A program made the translations under genes and the position numbers. Positions 23,983-36,150 of a DNA stretch of 64,000 nucleotides are shown in pieces (positions within the stretch are counted from its first letter, which is position 1; each line of letters starts with the position of its first letter). This stretch comes from Dreissena polymorpha (lineage: Eukaryota > Mollusca > Bivalvia > Myida > Dreissenidae): contig NC_068363.1 in the NCBI RefSeq assembly GCF_020536995.1, positions 3,648,349 to 3,712,348 on the forward strand. Reading direction: 5' to 3'. Below the pieces are notes generated by a model. That model had not been told where the DNA came from. It did not search any database and worked only from the letters and a program-made list of their open reading frames with translations.

Positions 23983-24550
23983 ATTGATAGGTCTTTGGTG
24001 CAAACATACGTTATACTTAACTTTACGATGTTTATAAAAACGCTGCTAACTTTACGTTTTCACTAACGTATGATTTTTGAACGTACGTAGTTCTAAGAAA
24101 CGGCCCCAGGACTCCAAGGGTTAGTGGTTTGAGCCATGTTAAGGGTTACTTTTTTTTCTTTTTTTTATTGTATTCTTGATTTTTTTTACTGGGGCTTTTT
24201 AGATCCAATGGTTACAATAATCAATATAAAGCATTTAATGACAAACTTCAATACATGCCACAATCTGTGAAAAGGCCCCTTTAAGAATTGTTAACAACAT
24301 CTAACTCCATACAGTTTTGTGAAATAATGAGCACTAAACTTCAAACCACAAGAGATGATGTGCTTTTCAATTGTTCTGCTAATATTTACGTTTGAAAAGT
24401 TCATTGACAGTTGTCCAAAATGTAAAGAAAACACCGGGATGTCCGCCATTTTACTTGTTTCGATGGGAAGTGCATCTACGATGGATTCGTCAGTTTCGTA
24501 TTGTGTATAATAGTGAAGTGAAGGTTACGACTTGTTAATAAACTGTGATA

Positions 24551-24572
24551 ATTAGTTTCAAACTATTATTTG
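24551..24572. repeat. 22-bp direct repeat, left flank of MITE copy 3
   Basis: ATTAGTTTCAAACTATTATT plus TG, repeated exactly at 24814-24835 on the other side of the MITE. Confidence 0.9.
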
Positions 24573-24813
24573 CGTCTTGTTCTGAGAACACTGGGCTTAA
24601 TGCATGTGCGTAAAGTGTCGTCCCAGATTAGCATGTGCAGTCCGCACAGGCTAATCAGGGACGACACTTTCCGCTTTTATGGTATTTTCAGTTTCAATGA
24701 AGTCCCTCCTTGCCGAAAATCAAGTTAAGCGGAAAGTGTCGTCCCTGATTAGGCTAATCTGGGATGACACTTTACGCACATGCATTATGCCCAGTTTTCT
24801 CAGAACGCGGCTC
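24573..24813. mobile_element. Palindromic MITE, family P, copy 3
   Basis: Left arm has TGTTCTGAGAACACTGGGC and ATGCATGTGCGTAAAGTGTC; the right arm inverts these and ends CTCAGAACGCGGCTC. It is bounded by an exact 22-bp direct repeat, far longer than the 2-10 bp usual for cut-and-paste elements. Confidence 0.85.
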
Positions 24814-24835
24814 ATTAGTTTCAAACTATTATTTG

Positions 24836-26394
24836 TTGAAGTTCGTACCACATTTAAATCGCGAGGGAAAGTTTATGAGAGATATTAATATAACGTTATA
24901 AGTTTCGGCTGTTGCCGTTAAATCGTGATTTTTTTTTACATTGTTTCACCAAGTTAAATTGTAGCTTAGCTGTGATTGTTTGACGTGAAATTGGAGTTTG
25001 ATTTTCATACATCAACAACAAAATGACCGATAAAAATCGTCAATTTGAACATTCAATAAGTTTAAGACAGGGCTAGAGGTGTCTTACCTTTTTTAATAAA
25101 ATACGCAATATTCTAAGAAACTGTCACGTTTCTAAGACAAAAACTGAGAAAATGTCATAGCTGAAGTGAAAAAAATAATTTCACAAAATAGAAATTCTTA
25201 GTGAACATTTTGTCTAAGAAAGTTTCAGAATATCGCCTAGGTTTACTAGGTGTTATGTTTCCTTTCTTCTTAAATGAAAATCAAACGATTCGTAGAAGTA
25301 AAAATGAGAAGTAACAAACAAAACAAGATTAGCAAAGAAAAATCTTTGACATTATCTTCCAAATGAAAAAGTCGTTCGGACTCGTAAATAATAATTATAA
25401 CGTTAATTACCACCCAGTCTAAATATCTCAAAGGAGCATGTAATGGTTATATGAGTTACTTAATCTTTTCAATAAATAAACAACGGGCAGATCTGTAGTG
25501 AACTATTCTTCTCCAAATTAAAACAAGAGCATTAATAAACGTCCGGCCAATCAGAAATAACATTTAAATCCGGGCATTAACTCGCTCGCAAAAAACCAAT
25601 ATCCCTTGATACATGTTTCCTATTTTCCGATTGATATAGGATGTTTTTGCAATATTTCATCACTTCTTGTTTCAATTATTTGTACTGAATCTTAAAAAAA
25701 ACTTATCTTCTTGATAGCCTTTTAGATTTTCATTCAGTCAACTGCTCCCTTAACATTTACTTCAGCAACTTTCCAGTATCTTGCAAATATACTTTCAACG
25801 CCGTCGGCGCTCTCGTTTTTAAACTAAACGCATTATTGGAAATATACTCAATTCATGTTTAGCTGGCATCAATAGCTCGATTGGTATTGGTTTTTGCGGG
25901 GATACAGTTAAGATCGCTGTTCCTGATTTTAATAAATCAAAATAACTTCAGAACGAATTAAGAATGGGTAAAATTGGTGCTAAATAACTGAAAAAAATAT
26001 TACAAGTTTAGAAATTGCATTTTATTTCATTTCAATATTTCTTGCAGTAAAATAACTTAAAATTGCAGAAATCTCATTACTTTTGCAAAATACTCAACGA
26101 ATTATAAGCCAATATAGTTTTTTTAATGTGCCTGTATAAAAAAGTAGTTTATTTTAGAAAAAAAGGCAGACACTATGAGAAGCATGAAAAAAGTAGTAGC
26201 CTGATGTCCCCTCTCTTGGTATCTGATCTCTTGTAGTGTTTGGTATTACGCTGCTTTAATTGTATTGAATAAGGCATTGATCACTACTTGCCATTAATAA
26301 AATATCGGATTACAAAAGGAGTTTGTGTCTGGGGGTCACAATGCCTCATGAGTTCAATTTTGCTACTTATGTATTAAGTGATGCTAGGTGTTCA
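24836..26394. other. No gene recognised
   Basis: AT-rich spacer without a recognisable frame or repeat. Confidence 0.4.
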
Positions 26395-29340
26395 CGATAT
26401 TATAACAACTGTAGCTTTATTTAACGATCACCGCTATATCTGGGAAATGCAGCAGCCATACACATAATAATAGTCATGCAAAATGTTTTATTCACGAAAA
26501 GTAATAAGAATAAGTCTTGATATATTTGTACATACTTGAATATATACATTTGTATAAATACAAGAAAATGGGCAACTAGATTGCCCACATAGAAGTTTAA
26601 ACAAATTATAGGAACTGAAAAGAAATGGTAAGATACAGTATGGGCAAGTATTAAAAGGTAACATAACAAAGATACTACAGATTAATCTTACGTACAAAAC
26701 TTTGCCATTAAATTTCAAATGAAACGTAAGTAGCTTGGTAGATTGTTCCACCACTTCGGGCCAACAACAGCTAAAGATCTATCCGCCATCTTAGTTCGCC
26801 TCCTAGGAATAGCAAGTTTAACAGTCACTTTGTGATCGAAGTCTTAACCGACTACTTGCTGGAAGAAAAAATTCTTGCAATGGACCAGGAGCATAACCAT
26901 TGACAACACGAAAGACCAGAACCAGGACTTTGTACATGATTCTGGCTTTTATTGTTAGCCAGTGGAGTTGTTACAAGAGTTCATCACTTGGTTGATCAAA
27001 TGACGCATTCAGGACCACTCTTGCAGCATGATTTTGAGACCGCTGAAGCTTTTGAATTTGGTAAGCTGGTAGATCGGTGAATAAACCATTGCAAACATCA
27101 ATATGGGAGTGTATAAGACCATGTACTAACACATCCGCTGATTTCTGTGTCAAATGGCTTTTAAATTACGCAATTTCATTTGGGCAATATGGCACTTCTT
27201 CGTTATGCGAAGGTCAAGGTTAAGAGTGTTGGTCATTGTCACACCAAGATATCTCACATGGTCTACTAACTTCACCTTGCATCCTCCAACACTCACACTT
27301 GATATGGACATTTTAGATAATTGTTGACTTTATCCGTATAAAATAATTTCTGTTTTTGATTGGTTCGTTTTCAGCTTGAAAGTTGTCATCCAGTTTATAA
27401 TATCATTGAGACACTTATCAAGTTGTTGTAGAACGTATGCCTCATTTTCATGATTTCCTGAATCTTGAAGGCAATCTTGTGGTCGTCTGCATAGCAAAAC
27501 ATATCAGCTGGATACTTCTGAACCACCATGTTGAGGGCCAATATATACAGAGTGAAAATCACTGGTCCAGCACAGGAGCCTTGGGGGACGCCGAATCTCA
27601 AAGACTAAGTGTCAGATAAAGATTATTCAATCAAAACTTCCATTGTTCTGTTAGACAGGTATGACTCAATCCTTTTAATGGGGTACCTTGGATTCCAAAC
27701 TCATTTTGAAGAATTTGAATAAGAATATGAATATCAATAGTGTCAAACGCAGCACTTAGGTCTATCATTATAACAATGGTTATCAGGTTTTTGTCTATGG
27801 TTTCCAAAAGATCATTGCACATTGTTACCACGGCTGTCTCTACTCCACGATGTTCTCAATAGGCACTTTGATTTGTTGGCAGGAATTTATTTGACTCAAT
27901 GTGATTGTTTATCTGATGTATTGCAGCCTTCTCAAAAAAAAATTGAGAGAAATGTTTGATTTGACACCGGACGATGATTTTGCAGTTCAAGTGGAAGCCC
28001 TTTCTTCTTAAAAAATGGTTTAATGACAGCTCCCTGCCACTCGTCATGAAACACATCAGAAAGCATTTAGCGGTTGACAATTTCAGTCTCAACAGGTGCT
28101 AGTTGTGTAAAATGAGCTTTGAGTTTAGTTGTAGGAAAGACATCTAATTCACATGTTGTAGTTGTTGATAAATATGCCAGTTTCGCAATATCGTTTTTGA
28201 AATAGGCTTGAACTCAGTAAACGTGTTCATACCAGAATCCTGGAAAGTACCTACAGATAGATTTGCAGATATGTGTCAGTAGATATTGCATCCAGATCAG
28301 CCCTTAACATGATTATCTTGTCTGCAAAGTAACACAAGAAATCGTTTGCAAGCGTGACTGCAATGATGTGACACGGGAGTGGATTGACTTTTGACCTTCC
28401 CAGTAAATCAGATGTTACAGCATACAACTTCTTGATGTTTCCAGCTGCATCACCTATTCTATCCTGGTAATAACCATTATTCTTCCTTAAGACTTCAGCA
28501 ATATAAATGTTTCGTACATGGTTATACACTTTTTTTGTTAATTCAGATTTATTTTGCGAATATATGTTCTCTATTGATCGCCGGTTCATTTTCAACTGCT
28601 TCAGATAGCAAGAGTACCACGTAACTGTTGGTTTGCAGACTACGGTTTGTTCTTTTAGAGGTACTTGCTTTTGGACAATATCTGACATAGTGTTTGTGAA
28701 TTTTAAAATAAGTTTGTTGACATCGGATGACTCATGAATAATATCATTAAAACTGTCAAAGTCCTTTTGTAAATTATCCATGGATATCGATTTCCAGTTA
28801 CGAAATACGACCTGTTTTCTAGTCAAAGGAGGACGACTTTGATCAATTGTACAGCTGACAAAGCAGTGATTTGAAATGAAATAGTCAGTGACAGGTTCCG
28901 ACAATTGTACATGCTGGTCTTCCTGCTTTGTTACAACGAGATCGATAGTATGGCCGCTAGTGTGTGTCGGGTGTGGACCTGTTGTACTAGTCCGTATGAC
29001 TTCAGACATTTAGTAAATTGTTTAGAGTAACAATCAGACTTGTTGTCAATGTGGATGTTAAAATCCCCCAACAGAACTTGAGACGCAGGTTTTGATGTTA
29101 TTAGTTCAAGAAATTATGTAAACTCTAATATAAAAACAGCATCGGTAACTGGGTGGCGTTCAGAATAAGGAGATATGTAGATTCCAAACATGTGCAATAC
29201 GAATGACTGACTGGTTATTTTCCATTCAGCATACTCAATAGAATAAGATGTTTTGTCTGATATACGACATTTATCGTTTGTAGATTAAAGACAGCTTAAC
29301 ATCGAATATTTTAATCACATTTGTCAAAAATGAAGCAGCA
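26395..29340 (-). mobile_element. Decayed LINE with endonuclease and reverse transcriptase (CR1/Jockey-like clade)
   Basis: Minus-strand order fits a two-domain LINE ORF2. APE-type endonuclease: HMFGIYISPYSERHPV near 29150-29200 and LLGDFNIHID near 29050-29070. A linker follows (28251-29009, with HTSGHTIDLVV). RT motifs: MIDLSAAFDTIDIH near 27720-27770 (motif A, Asp), GVPQGSCAGPVIFTLYI near 27545-27595 (motif B region) and CYADDHKIAF near 27480-27510 (motif C, YADD intact). The C-terminal part follows to about 26710 (VVNGYAPGP, then PRRRTKMADRSLAVVGPKWW). A 3' untranslated region with AATAAA ends near 26400. Frames change several times, so it cannot make a whole protein. The clade is inferred from motif style. 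Confidence 0.85.
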
Positions 29341-29540
29341 AAGATAAGCATTTTGTCTTGCCCTTAGTCACATATCGTTCAACCGTCAAAACATTTTTTT
29401 CAATGTTTGAAAGCAGTTCTTCAAACAATGTCCAAAGACGCCAAAAGCACGTTCGAAGAAACCTTTATCGTTGATGACTTTGTCCTTAAGTGTGTCGTAT
29501 TTTCAGCCGGGTACTTGATTGTCATTAAATTCTTCCGATC

Positions 29541-30272
29541 CTAAGTCAATTGCGGTTCGACAGATACATGTTGAATACCGTCGTGTAGGTTCGTATGAAG
29601 ATTTTGATGACACCCACAGTTACTTTCAAGTGAAGATTTTGTTTTATATCCAGATATATGCAATTGTTGAAAAGCGCTTTCATTTTGTGCTACTTGACGG
29701 AATGCAGACTTTTCAACAGTTTCGTGTTGCGTTGCAATTGCAAGCTGGTCAGATGCCCCATTGTCTTCAATCTCTTCAACGTCGCTAGCTTTCGTAGATT
29801 GCCGATTATCATTTGCTCGCCGCACGCCGTCGTGTATTTTATTATTTAGATTGTCATAAAATTGCCCTTTAAAATAATTTTGAAGTGCATGTTTGTTTTT
29901 ATTTTCAGAAATATGCTTCCTTTGAGAAGCTCTATTATGCTGTGTTGCACGATCAAATTTATATTGTGTTACACTTTCTCGTGTTATATTTGCAAATTGA
30001 TGTGCACTGGCGCTATCAAATTGAATGCGTGTACTTTTTGTTTCCATTAAAGTACCATCGAATTGTTTTTTCAGGTCCTGAACACTTACCCCACTCGTTA
30101 AACTCGGTCGTTCAATTGGTTGTATTTTGAACTTTTCTTGTTCAGCTTCTACCCACTCAAATCGTTCTTTCAATCTTGACACTCTCTGTACTCTCTCCGA
30201 AACAACCTCATTTTTCGTGTACGTCTCGGGTTTGTTTTTATCTATAAATGTTTTATTTCTCGTTTCTATCAT
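29541..30272 (-). CDS. Charged, low-motif frame, possible C-terminal exon of the GIMAP-like gene
   Basis: 243 codons open on the minus strand, rich in Gln, Asn, Lys, Glu and His, with no membrane segment. The N-terminal third looks helical (SERVQRVSRLKERFEWVEAE). Two similar short motifs occur: NLNNKIHDGVRR and NLHTNLHDGIQH. GIMAP proteins often end in charged coiled-coil tails. It lies about 40 bases downstream of the GIMAP exon that ends KKQHILQ and a GTACAT donor candidate. Not recognised otherwise. Confidence 0.4.
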   Translation of the reverse strand: MIETRNKTFIDKNKPETYTKNEVVSERVQRVSRLKERFEWVEAEQEKFKIQPIERPSLTSGVSVQDLKKQFDGTLMETKSTRIQFDSASAHQFANITRESVTQYKFDRATQHNRASQRKHISENKNKHALQNYFKGQFYDNLNNKIHDGVRRANDNRQSTKASDVEEIEDNGASDQLAIATQHETVEKSAFRQVAQNESAFQQLHISGYKTKSSLESNCGCHQNLHTNLHDGIQHVSVEPQLT

Positions 30273-31285
30273 GTCATTTGCGTTATTACTCTCACGTGGT
30301 TTTACCTGATTATTCTCTTAAATGTACCTGCAAAATGTGTTGCTTCTTTGAACATGGCATTTGAGAAATATTCCTGTCCTTGCAACTCTTGTCAATAGTG
30401 CAAATAATTTCATAAACCATGACTTGCTTATTTTCCTTCGATTCGTCGTTGTCGATGTACATTACCTTGCTTCCACACCTCTCTATTAAATACGGTAGGA
30501 CTTTTACGTTATCCGTTGGGTTTGCATCAGCGTAGCGTATATATTCATACATGTTGTCCTTTGAATTAGTGTGTGTGAATAGAATGAATGCAGATTTCCC
30601 AACACCTTCGCCAAAGAACTCAAAGAAAAGACGGTTCTAACCAGTTCATCAGTAAACCTATCTGGATACATGACAAATACAATTGCGTTAAAGCCAGGTA
30701 GACAGCCTGCAGAAGGCTCTTCTTTAGAAGAACAAAATTGTTTCTGCTGCACTGAACAGTCGGATATCAGTAAAAGATTAATTTAAGCACTATTTTTCCA
30801 ACGTTATTAACCAGTTTCGACTTTGTGTAATTCTATGACATGAACGGAAACAAAGACGATGAGACCACTAAACATTTGTATTCAAACACAAACTAAAACT
30901 CGAAAATGAGTGACCTTTATAATGGATATAAAAGCGCTCTTAACATGTATTTGTTTTGACGTCTCCGTCTCTGTATTGCGCCTTTTACCATCCATTGATA
31001 GAGTGTAATAGACTAATGTTTAAAATTTATCATTAAATTTGTTTTTTTTTGTTATTTATTAATACATTAAATATTTTTTGGTTTTATTATTGTAAATTAT
31101 ATATATACCGCTCGTTTTATGGCATCTGTCACGGAGCCCGGTGAGCGTTTAGACACAAATTCTTTTCTTCCCAAGATGCTGTTTCCGGCGGCACTCTTTC
31201 CATGTCCAGTCTGCCCCACCAAGAGCATTGTGACGTCTGCCTTACATAAATATTCGCATTGATCTTCTTTAATTTCAAACAACAA
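29541..31285 (-). pseudogene. GIMAP/AIG1-type GTPase gene, damaged
   Basis: GIMAP (IAN) GTPases are septin-like GTP-binding proteins, often expanded in molluscs and linked to immunity. Exon about 31097-31285 carries the P-loop MLLVGQTGHGKSAAGNSILG then RKEFVSKRSPGSVTD, with donor GTATAT after KRA. Exon about 30345-30765 carries LPGFNAIVFVMYPDRFTDEL, then FFGEGVGKSAFILFTHTNSK, then LPYLIERCGSKVMYIDN, the G4/G5-side features of the family. Odd points: the G3 (DTPG) segment between these exons was not found, and a shift of reading frame lies between DELVRTV and FFGEG near 30620. A hydrophilic 243-codon frame (29541-30272) follows on the same strand and may be a C-terminal tail exon. I infer a damaged copy, although an assembly error could mimic the shift. 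Confidence 0.65.
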
Positions 31286-31341
31286 TCAGTGATTATTTGA
31301 CGCATTATAGCTGCACTATCCAAATCTTTAAATTAACTACA

Positions 31342-31485
31342 TAGAGAATACTAGGTTAGCGTTGAATACAGAGAAGTTTATGTTGCGAGGCTTAGAACGC
31401 CGGAAGCGCGAGCCTTGGCGAGCGCTTTCGGTGTTCGAGCCGAGCAACATAAACTTCTCTGTATTCAACGCTAATCCTAGTATTC
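31342..31485. mobile_element. Foldback element, copy B, with GC-rich loop
   Basis: Left arm AGAATACTAGGTTAGCGTTG... with AGAGAAGTTTATGTTGC is inverted on the right as GCAACATAAACTTCTCT ... CTAATCCTAGTATTCT. Arms are about 45 bases. The loop is itself palindromic and GC-rich (GCGAGCCTTGGCGAGCGC). It sits just upstream of the GIMAP-like P-loop exon. Confidence 0.85.
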
Positions 31486-31489
31486 TATT

Positions 31490-33495
31490 TATCCCATTTG
31501 ATTTTTTCAACGTGACATTTAACATAAATAGATCTAATAATCTTAACAATAATTTTAATTCAGTCATAAAAGCGCTTAAAATCTAACAAATGTAACCATG
31601 CGTAGTGATATACATGTATTTGTTCTGGTACGCAAAATAGTCTTTAAAAAATTCACACACAAACTGTAAAACAAGTAAAAATATCACAATATGCCTACAT
31701 TCAATTTTACGCAGTATGCGAATTTTAACACATTACGACCGCGAAAAGAAGATTTTACTGTACTATAATTTATTTTATTTTCGAAAGAAAATGATCAAAA
31801 TCCAATATGGCGGCGATTGCTCCTGACAAAATGCTGTCGATGTCAACATACATGTAAACCATCGACGACCTAGTTCTGGCTACCATAACTTTAAATGTCG
31901 CTTTTTATGATTTTTGACTGGCGCGACTTTGTACAGGTCTGTCAATACTAAATAAACTGTACGCTGAAGTTTCTTTAGCTATCGAAGACCTTGACAATTT
32001 TGACGAGTAAACAGACAATTGCAGCGACTGACACTTTATTTGACAAAATATACAGGGCAATACGTTTTCCGACTTCGGACGACGAATTTAAGGACGCGCA
32101 GAACGTGTTTTTTATATAATGTTATGTGTATGCCGTGTGTGATCCGATGCATCAATGGCGCCCATGTTAAAATCATTTCCCCGAGAACAGGGAACGACAA
32201 AAGTACAAACAAAAATCAAAACATTTAAGAACTAGTATCTTACCTTTAATTATCCTTTAAAATCCATCTAATAATCCATTTCACTCAATAATTGACGATT
32301 TTGCATCTTGGGTCTTTAATAATTATTTAAGCATAGTTAAAGAAAGACCCTTATGCCACTCTATCACTTTATTCAAATGAGTTTATGAACGCGATAAACT
32401 TTCTTCTTCGTCACACGCTACGTCATGTACTCTACATTACTGCTGTTCAAATGAACCGGAGCAGTTTATCTAATAATAGCCGTTGGTAAACTCGGTTGCA
32501 TTTGCAGATTTCTGCATACAAACATAATTATGTTTAAACTTGCACAATGTTTTATTTATCTATGGTAAATGTCCTTATTGTACGAGAAAATAATTTAATA
32601 TATAAATACACAAAGAATGGAAAACATTCCAGTACACAACAGATAAATGAGTAGAAAATACCCGTGTACAAAATGGGACGTTCCCAATTCCAGTGTGGTG
32701 CTATTTTTACCATCTTATACTTTACACAGCTCTATGCCTAACGTGAATTAAATAGGAAAGCAAACATAGCAGATTATTCATGAACTGTGCGATATGTGTA
32801 TGGCTTGTTGTACATTCTTAATATTTAAGTTAAATGTCAAAAGTATATGCTTTGGTTATAAACAATGCACATTACACGAAATAAGGAAAATGTGATCAAT
32901 TGACAATTCAGATATGTCGACATACAGTACATGTAGAAAACATGTGAAATAAGTCGCGTGTATAATAAATCGTCAAAAAAATGGGGAAAATGACGCAATA
33001 AGTATGTCATTTTATGACGCCATCAATCAGCTGATTCATTATACGGATGGCGAAAAATTATGTCATATGACTAGATTTAAAGGTTAAAGGTCGTATAATT
33101 TTGAAGCTTAAGTTTTGTCGACTTTGTTTCTTATGAAAAATCATTCAGTGGCAAAGTAAATATAAATAAAAAATAACAAAACAAAAATCGTGTAATTTTA
33201 TATTTTATTTCAACATTTCTTTTGGCGAATATGTCATATATATTTTTTTCTGCAAAATATGCACATTTTCTTCTAATGGGTGACCTTAAAATTCGATCAA
33301 TGAACCAAACAATATCGACCTAATTTTAGCGCATATCGCATGACGTCATTTAAAAAGTAGTCCGTGCACGCGACAGGTATATTCCACAGTGTTGAATACA
33401 AGCAAGTATATTCCACAACGTGTTATACCGTCAATGTCGCGGTGAAAATGGGATAAAATTTATATTCACATAATTTTATTTACAGTTTGAGGATT
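31490..33495. other. No gene recognised
   Basis: AT-rich. Nothing beyond small uninformative frames. Confidence 0.4.
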
Positions 33496-33664
33496 TAACC
33501 CATTTATGCCTAGTCCTCCCATCCTTCGAAATTGGATCAATTTATTTCCAAAATTAGGGATGTCTAGTATTTTTATTTCTATATTTAGAATATTTCTTAT
33601 AGAAATTCCTTTATGCAAACAGCGCAGACCCTGATGAGACGCCGCATCATGCATAAATGGGTTA
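33496..33664. mobile_element. MITE, TAACCCATTTATGC ends, copy 1
   Basis: Exact 14-base inverted ends TAACCCATTTATGC (33496-33509) and GCATAAATGGGTTA (33651-33664). Shares its body (AATTAGGGATGTCTAGTAT, GAGACGCCGCATCATGC) with 46958-47150. The TTAA/CCC edge resembles piggyBac-type MITEs, but the right flank is TTAC, so the superfamily is uncertain. Confidence 0.75.
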
Positions 33665-33973
33665 CAATATCACTAAGCGTATGTATTATAAAAATATTCA
33701 TAACATTAATTGTTAATGAGCCCTTTTTGACAACAACTGATTTATAATAGTTACCACCTGTTTGATATGCAAGCCATCCATCGCCGTCCTGGAACAAAAA
33801 CTGTGTATGAATACAGTTACTATGTAATAGTGCTGTGGCGAGCATATCAATGCTTCTGATCTACTTCTAAAAAGCCACACGCAAGCTTGAATGCTTTCTA
33901 ATTAATCCTTTTAACATCGCGCTAAACATAAACTTTTCATATAATGCTCATTTACTCTTGTCTTTTTTTACAA

Positions 33974-34406
33974 ACGTAACTTGGTTAATTATCCACAAAT
34001 TTTAAGAAAAAAAAACACGATACACAACTCGCGTGGCTTACTTGACAGATAACAGACCCGCTCTAAGACTGAAATCTTCACGGAGTAAAGGGCATTTTCC
34101 CTGCATAGTTCACGGACTTCGATACCATAATTCAATAAAACGTATGAACAAACATTCTTACCGTGCTTGCCGTTACATTATGCATCAAAACTAACTGACC
34201 AGCGCCGTTTGAAACCTTTGGTTACATACATTTCAACTAACCGACATTTTAAACACACGAGAGTTATTTCATTGGTCCAATGCAAAGGTGTGTCTTTACA
34301 CCTGAAGATTTCATTCATAAATCGGGTCTGATCGCGGTCAAGTAGTTCACGCGAGTTGTGTATCGTGTTTTTTCTTAAATTTTGTGGATAATTAATCAAG
34401 TTACGT
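33974..34406. mobile_element. MITE with long inverted repeats
   Basis: Arms of about 120 bases. ACGTAACTTGGTTAATTATC ... CACGATACACAACTCGCGTG on the left is inverted on the right (CACGCGAGTTGTGTATCGTG ... GATAATTAATCAAGTTACGT). No coding content; the minus frame 34178-34474 is a by-product. Confidence 0.8.
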
Positions 34407-34409
34407 GTT

Positions 34410-36150
34410 ATCGTGTTATTTCTTATAATTTGACCAAGCATTTGAAAAGATATGTACATTTCCAGAAAGGACATTCATTTCTGCGTTGAATACGACCGGG
34501 TTCATGAAAATCGCTGCACAATTGATGAAGTTATGGCTGTTCAAAGCGATGCACCCTGTTTTCGGTTGGTTTTGAGTTGCATACATTTTTATATTTGATA
34601 GTGAAAAAATTATTTTCCAAAAAGTTGCTTTTTTGTTATAATTTGATTATTTATCATTCCAAATGATGTTTTCGCCAATTAAAACCATAGCCACACGCTA
34701 ACCACCTTTGGTATTTTACACAGCATGCATGTCTATATGGCAAAATCTACTCAATCTTCAACATTACAGCTGGAAAGTAAAAACAACAACTTTTTTTGCT
34801 TCGAGTAAACATGCAAATTGTTGCTTCGCTGTAAAATATATGGATATGTATAGATTGTCATATGTTTCGCGATTTAATCGATACTATATTTAATCGTAAT
34901 ACAAATCCAGAGGTTCATTCCTTAAATGTTAACGATGAATTATAGAGTGCTTTTTACGAAAAGAGCCGATTTTTTAGTGCATGTAATATATTAACGATTT
35001 TGCCAAACATTACATTGTTAATAAAATCCATGCTGAGCTTTATTTATTACTACACATATGATATAAAAACACGAAATATTTGTTTAAAACTAAAGCAAAT
35101 TTATAGACAAGGTTACTTACAACACTATTTTGTTACATTGATGTATGGATTACAGATTATTTAAAGGTTAACTGTTTAAAACAAATACCTGTTGCTGTTC
35201 TGTTGCCATTTTGCTCTGAGTGGAATCACGGGATTGATGATAGGAAAACAAAAGTTGAGTGTGGTTTTAGTTTAGTTTATTTTTAGAAAAGATGCTCTTT
35301 AAAACATAACGAGACAGATCAGAAGGATCTGAGTCCATTTTGAACATACATAGCGTTTCTAGAAAATCAATGATTCGGACTCAGAAACAGTCATTGTCGA
35401 ACACTGACTATAAAAACCTTAAGTTGCATTTACTTATTGTCACATTAAAATTGTAATAATTTAATATTCACCCTTTGCATACTGCAGAAGGAAGTTTTTA
35501 ATACCAAGTCATAACTTCAACCACTGCTTACGAAATGTAAGAGTTCCTCTTAGAAGGGAATATTATAGACAGCTGGTCTATTGATAGTCAGAAGTGTTCA
35601 ATCAAAACTATGTGATGTCGGAAGCATATACAAAACCAGAACAATACCATCATTGTGACTATGCACTTAAATAGTTCTTTTTTTCTTTAATCCCATGAAA
35701 ACCCCTGTCTGGTCTACACGTTTGTTTTCAGAAGATGCATTGTTTATACTTGTATAATCGTATTTAAATGATGAAACAACTTTTATTGTCAATTGTAGAG
35801 TTTATATAAGCAAAACAAAATGAAATTCGATTGACCAGTTTTAGCGAAACGACTTGGAACGTAAAGGACCCCGGTCTTGTAACAAATTTTTTAAATAAAA
35901 ACTATGTTCACATTGCTATGTCATATCTTACACAGATGTACCTAGCAAGAGTCCTTATTAGATCTAATGAGCACAACTTACTTACAGTAAGCTTTTGTGA
36001 TTACATTTTGCACATTTTTTTATCATCGTTCCTATATGGCCCGTTATCAAAATGTACATTGTTAACACTAGAGATTATATTTTTTTCAATTTATAAGAAA
36101 CTCTGTTAGAAGATTGGTCTAAATGACAATGGGGTAAATTACAAAACTGC
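34410..36150. other. No gene recognised
   Basis: AT-rich. The frame at 35831-36109 has no recognisable domain. Confidence 0.4.

Noticed and set aside
33699-33795. Exon-like stretch DGDGWLAYQTGGNYYKSVVV on the minus strand after a TTGTTCCAG
   Set aside because: Acceptor-like site and plausible peptide, but no partner exons or family could be identified.
34178-34474. Minus-strand 98-codon frame
   Set aside because: Lies across one arm of the long inverted-repeat MITE 33974-34406.
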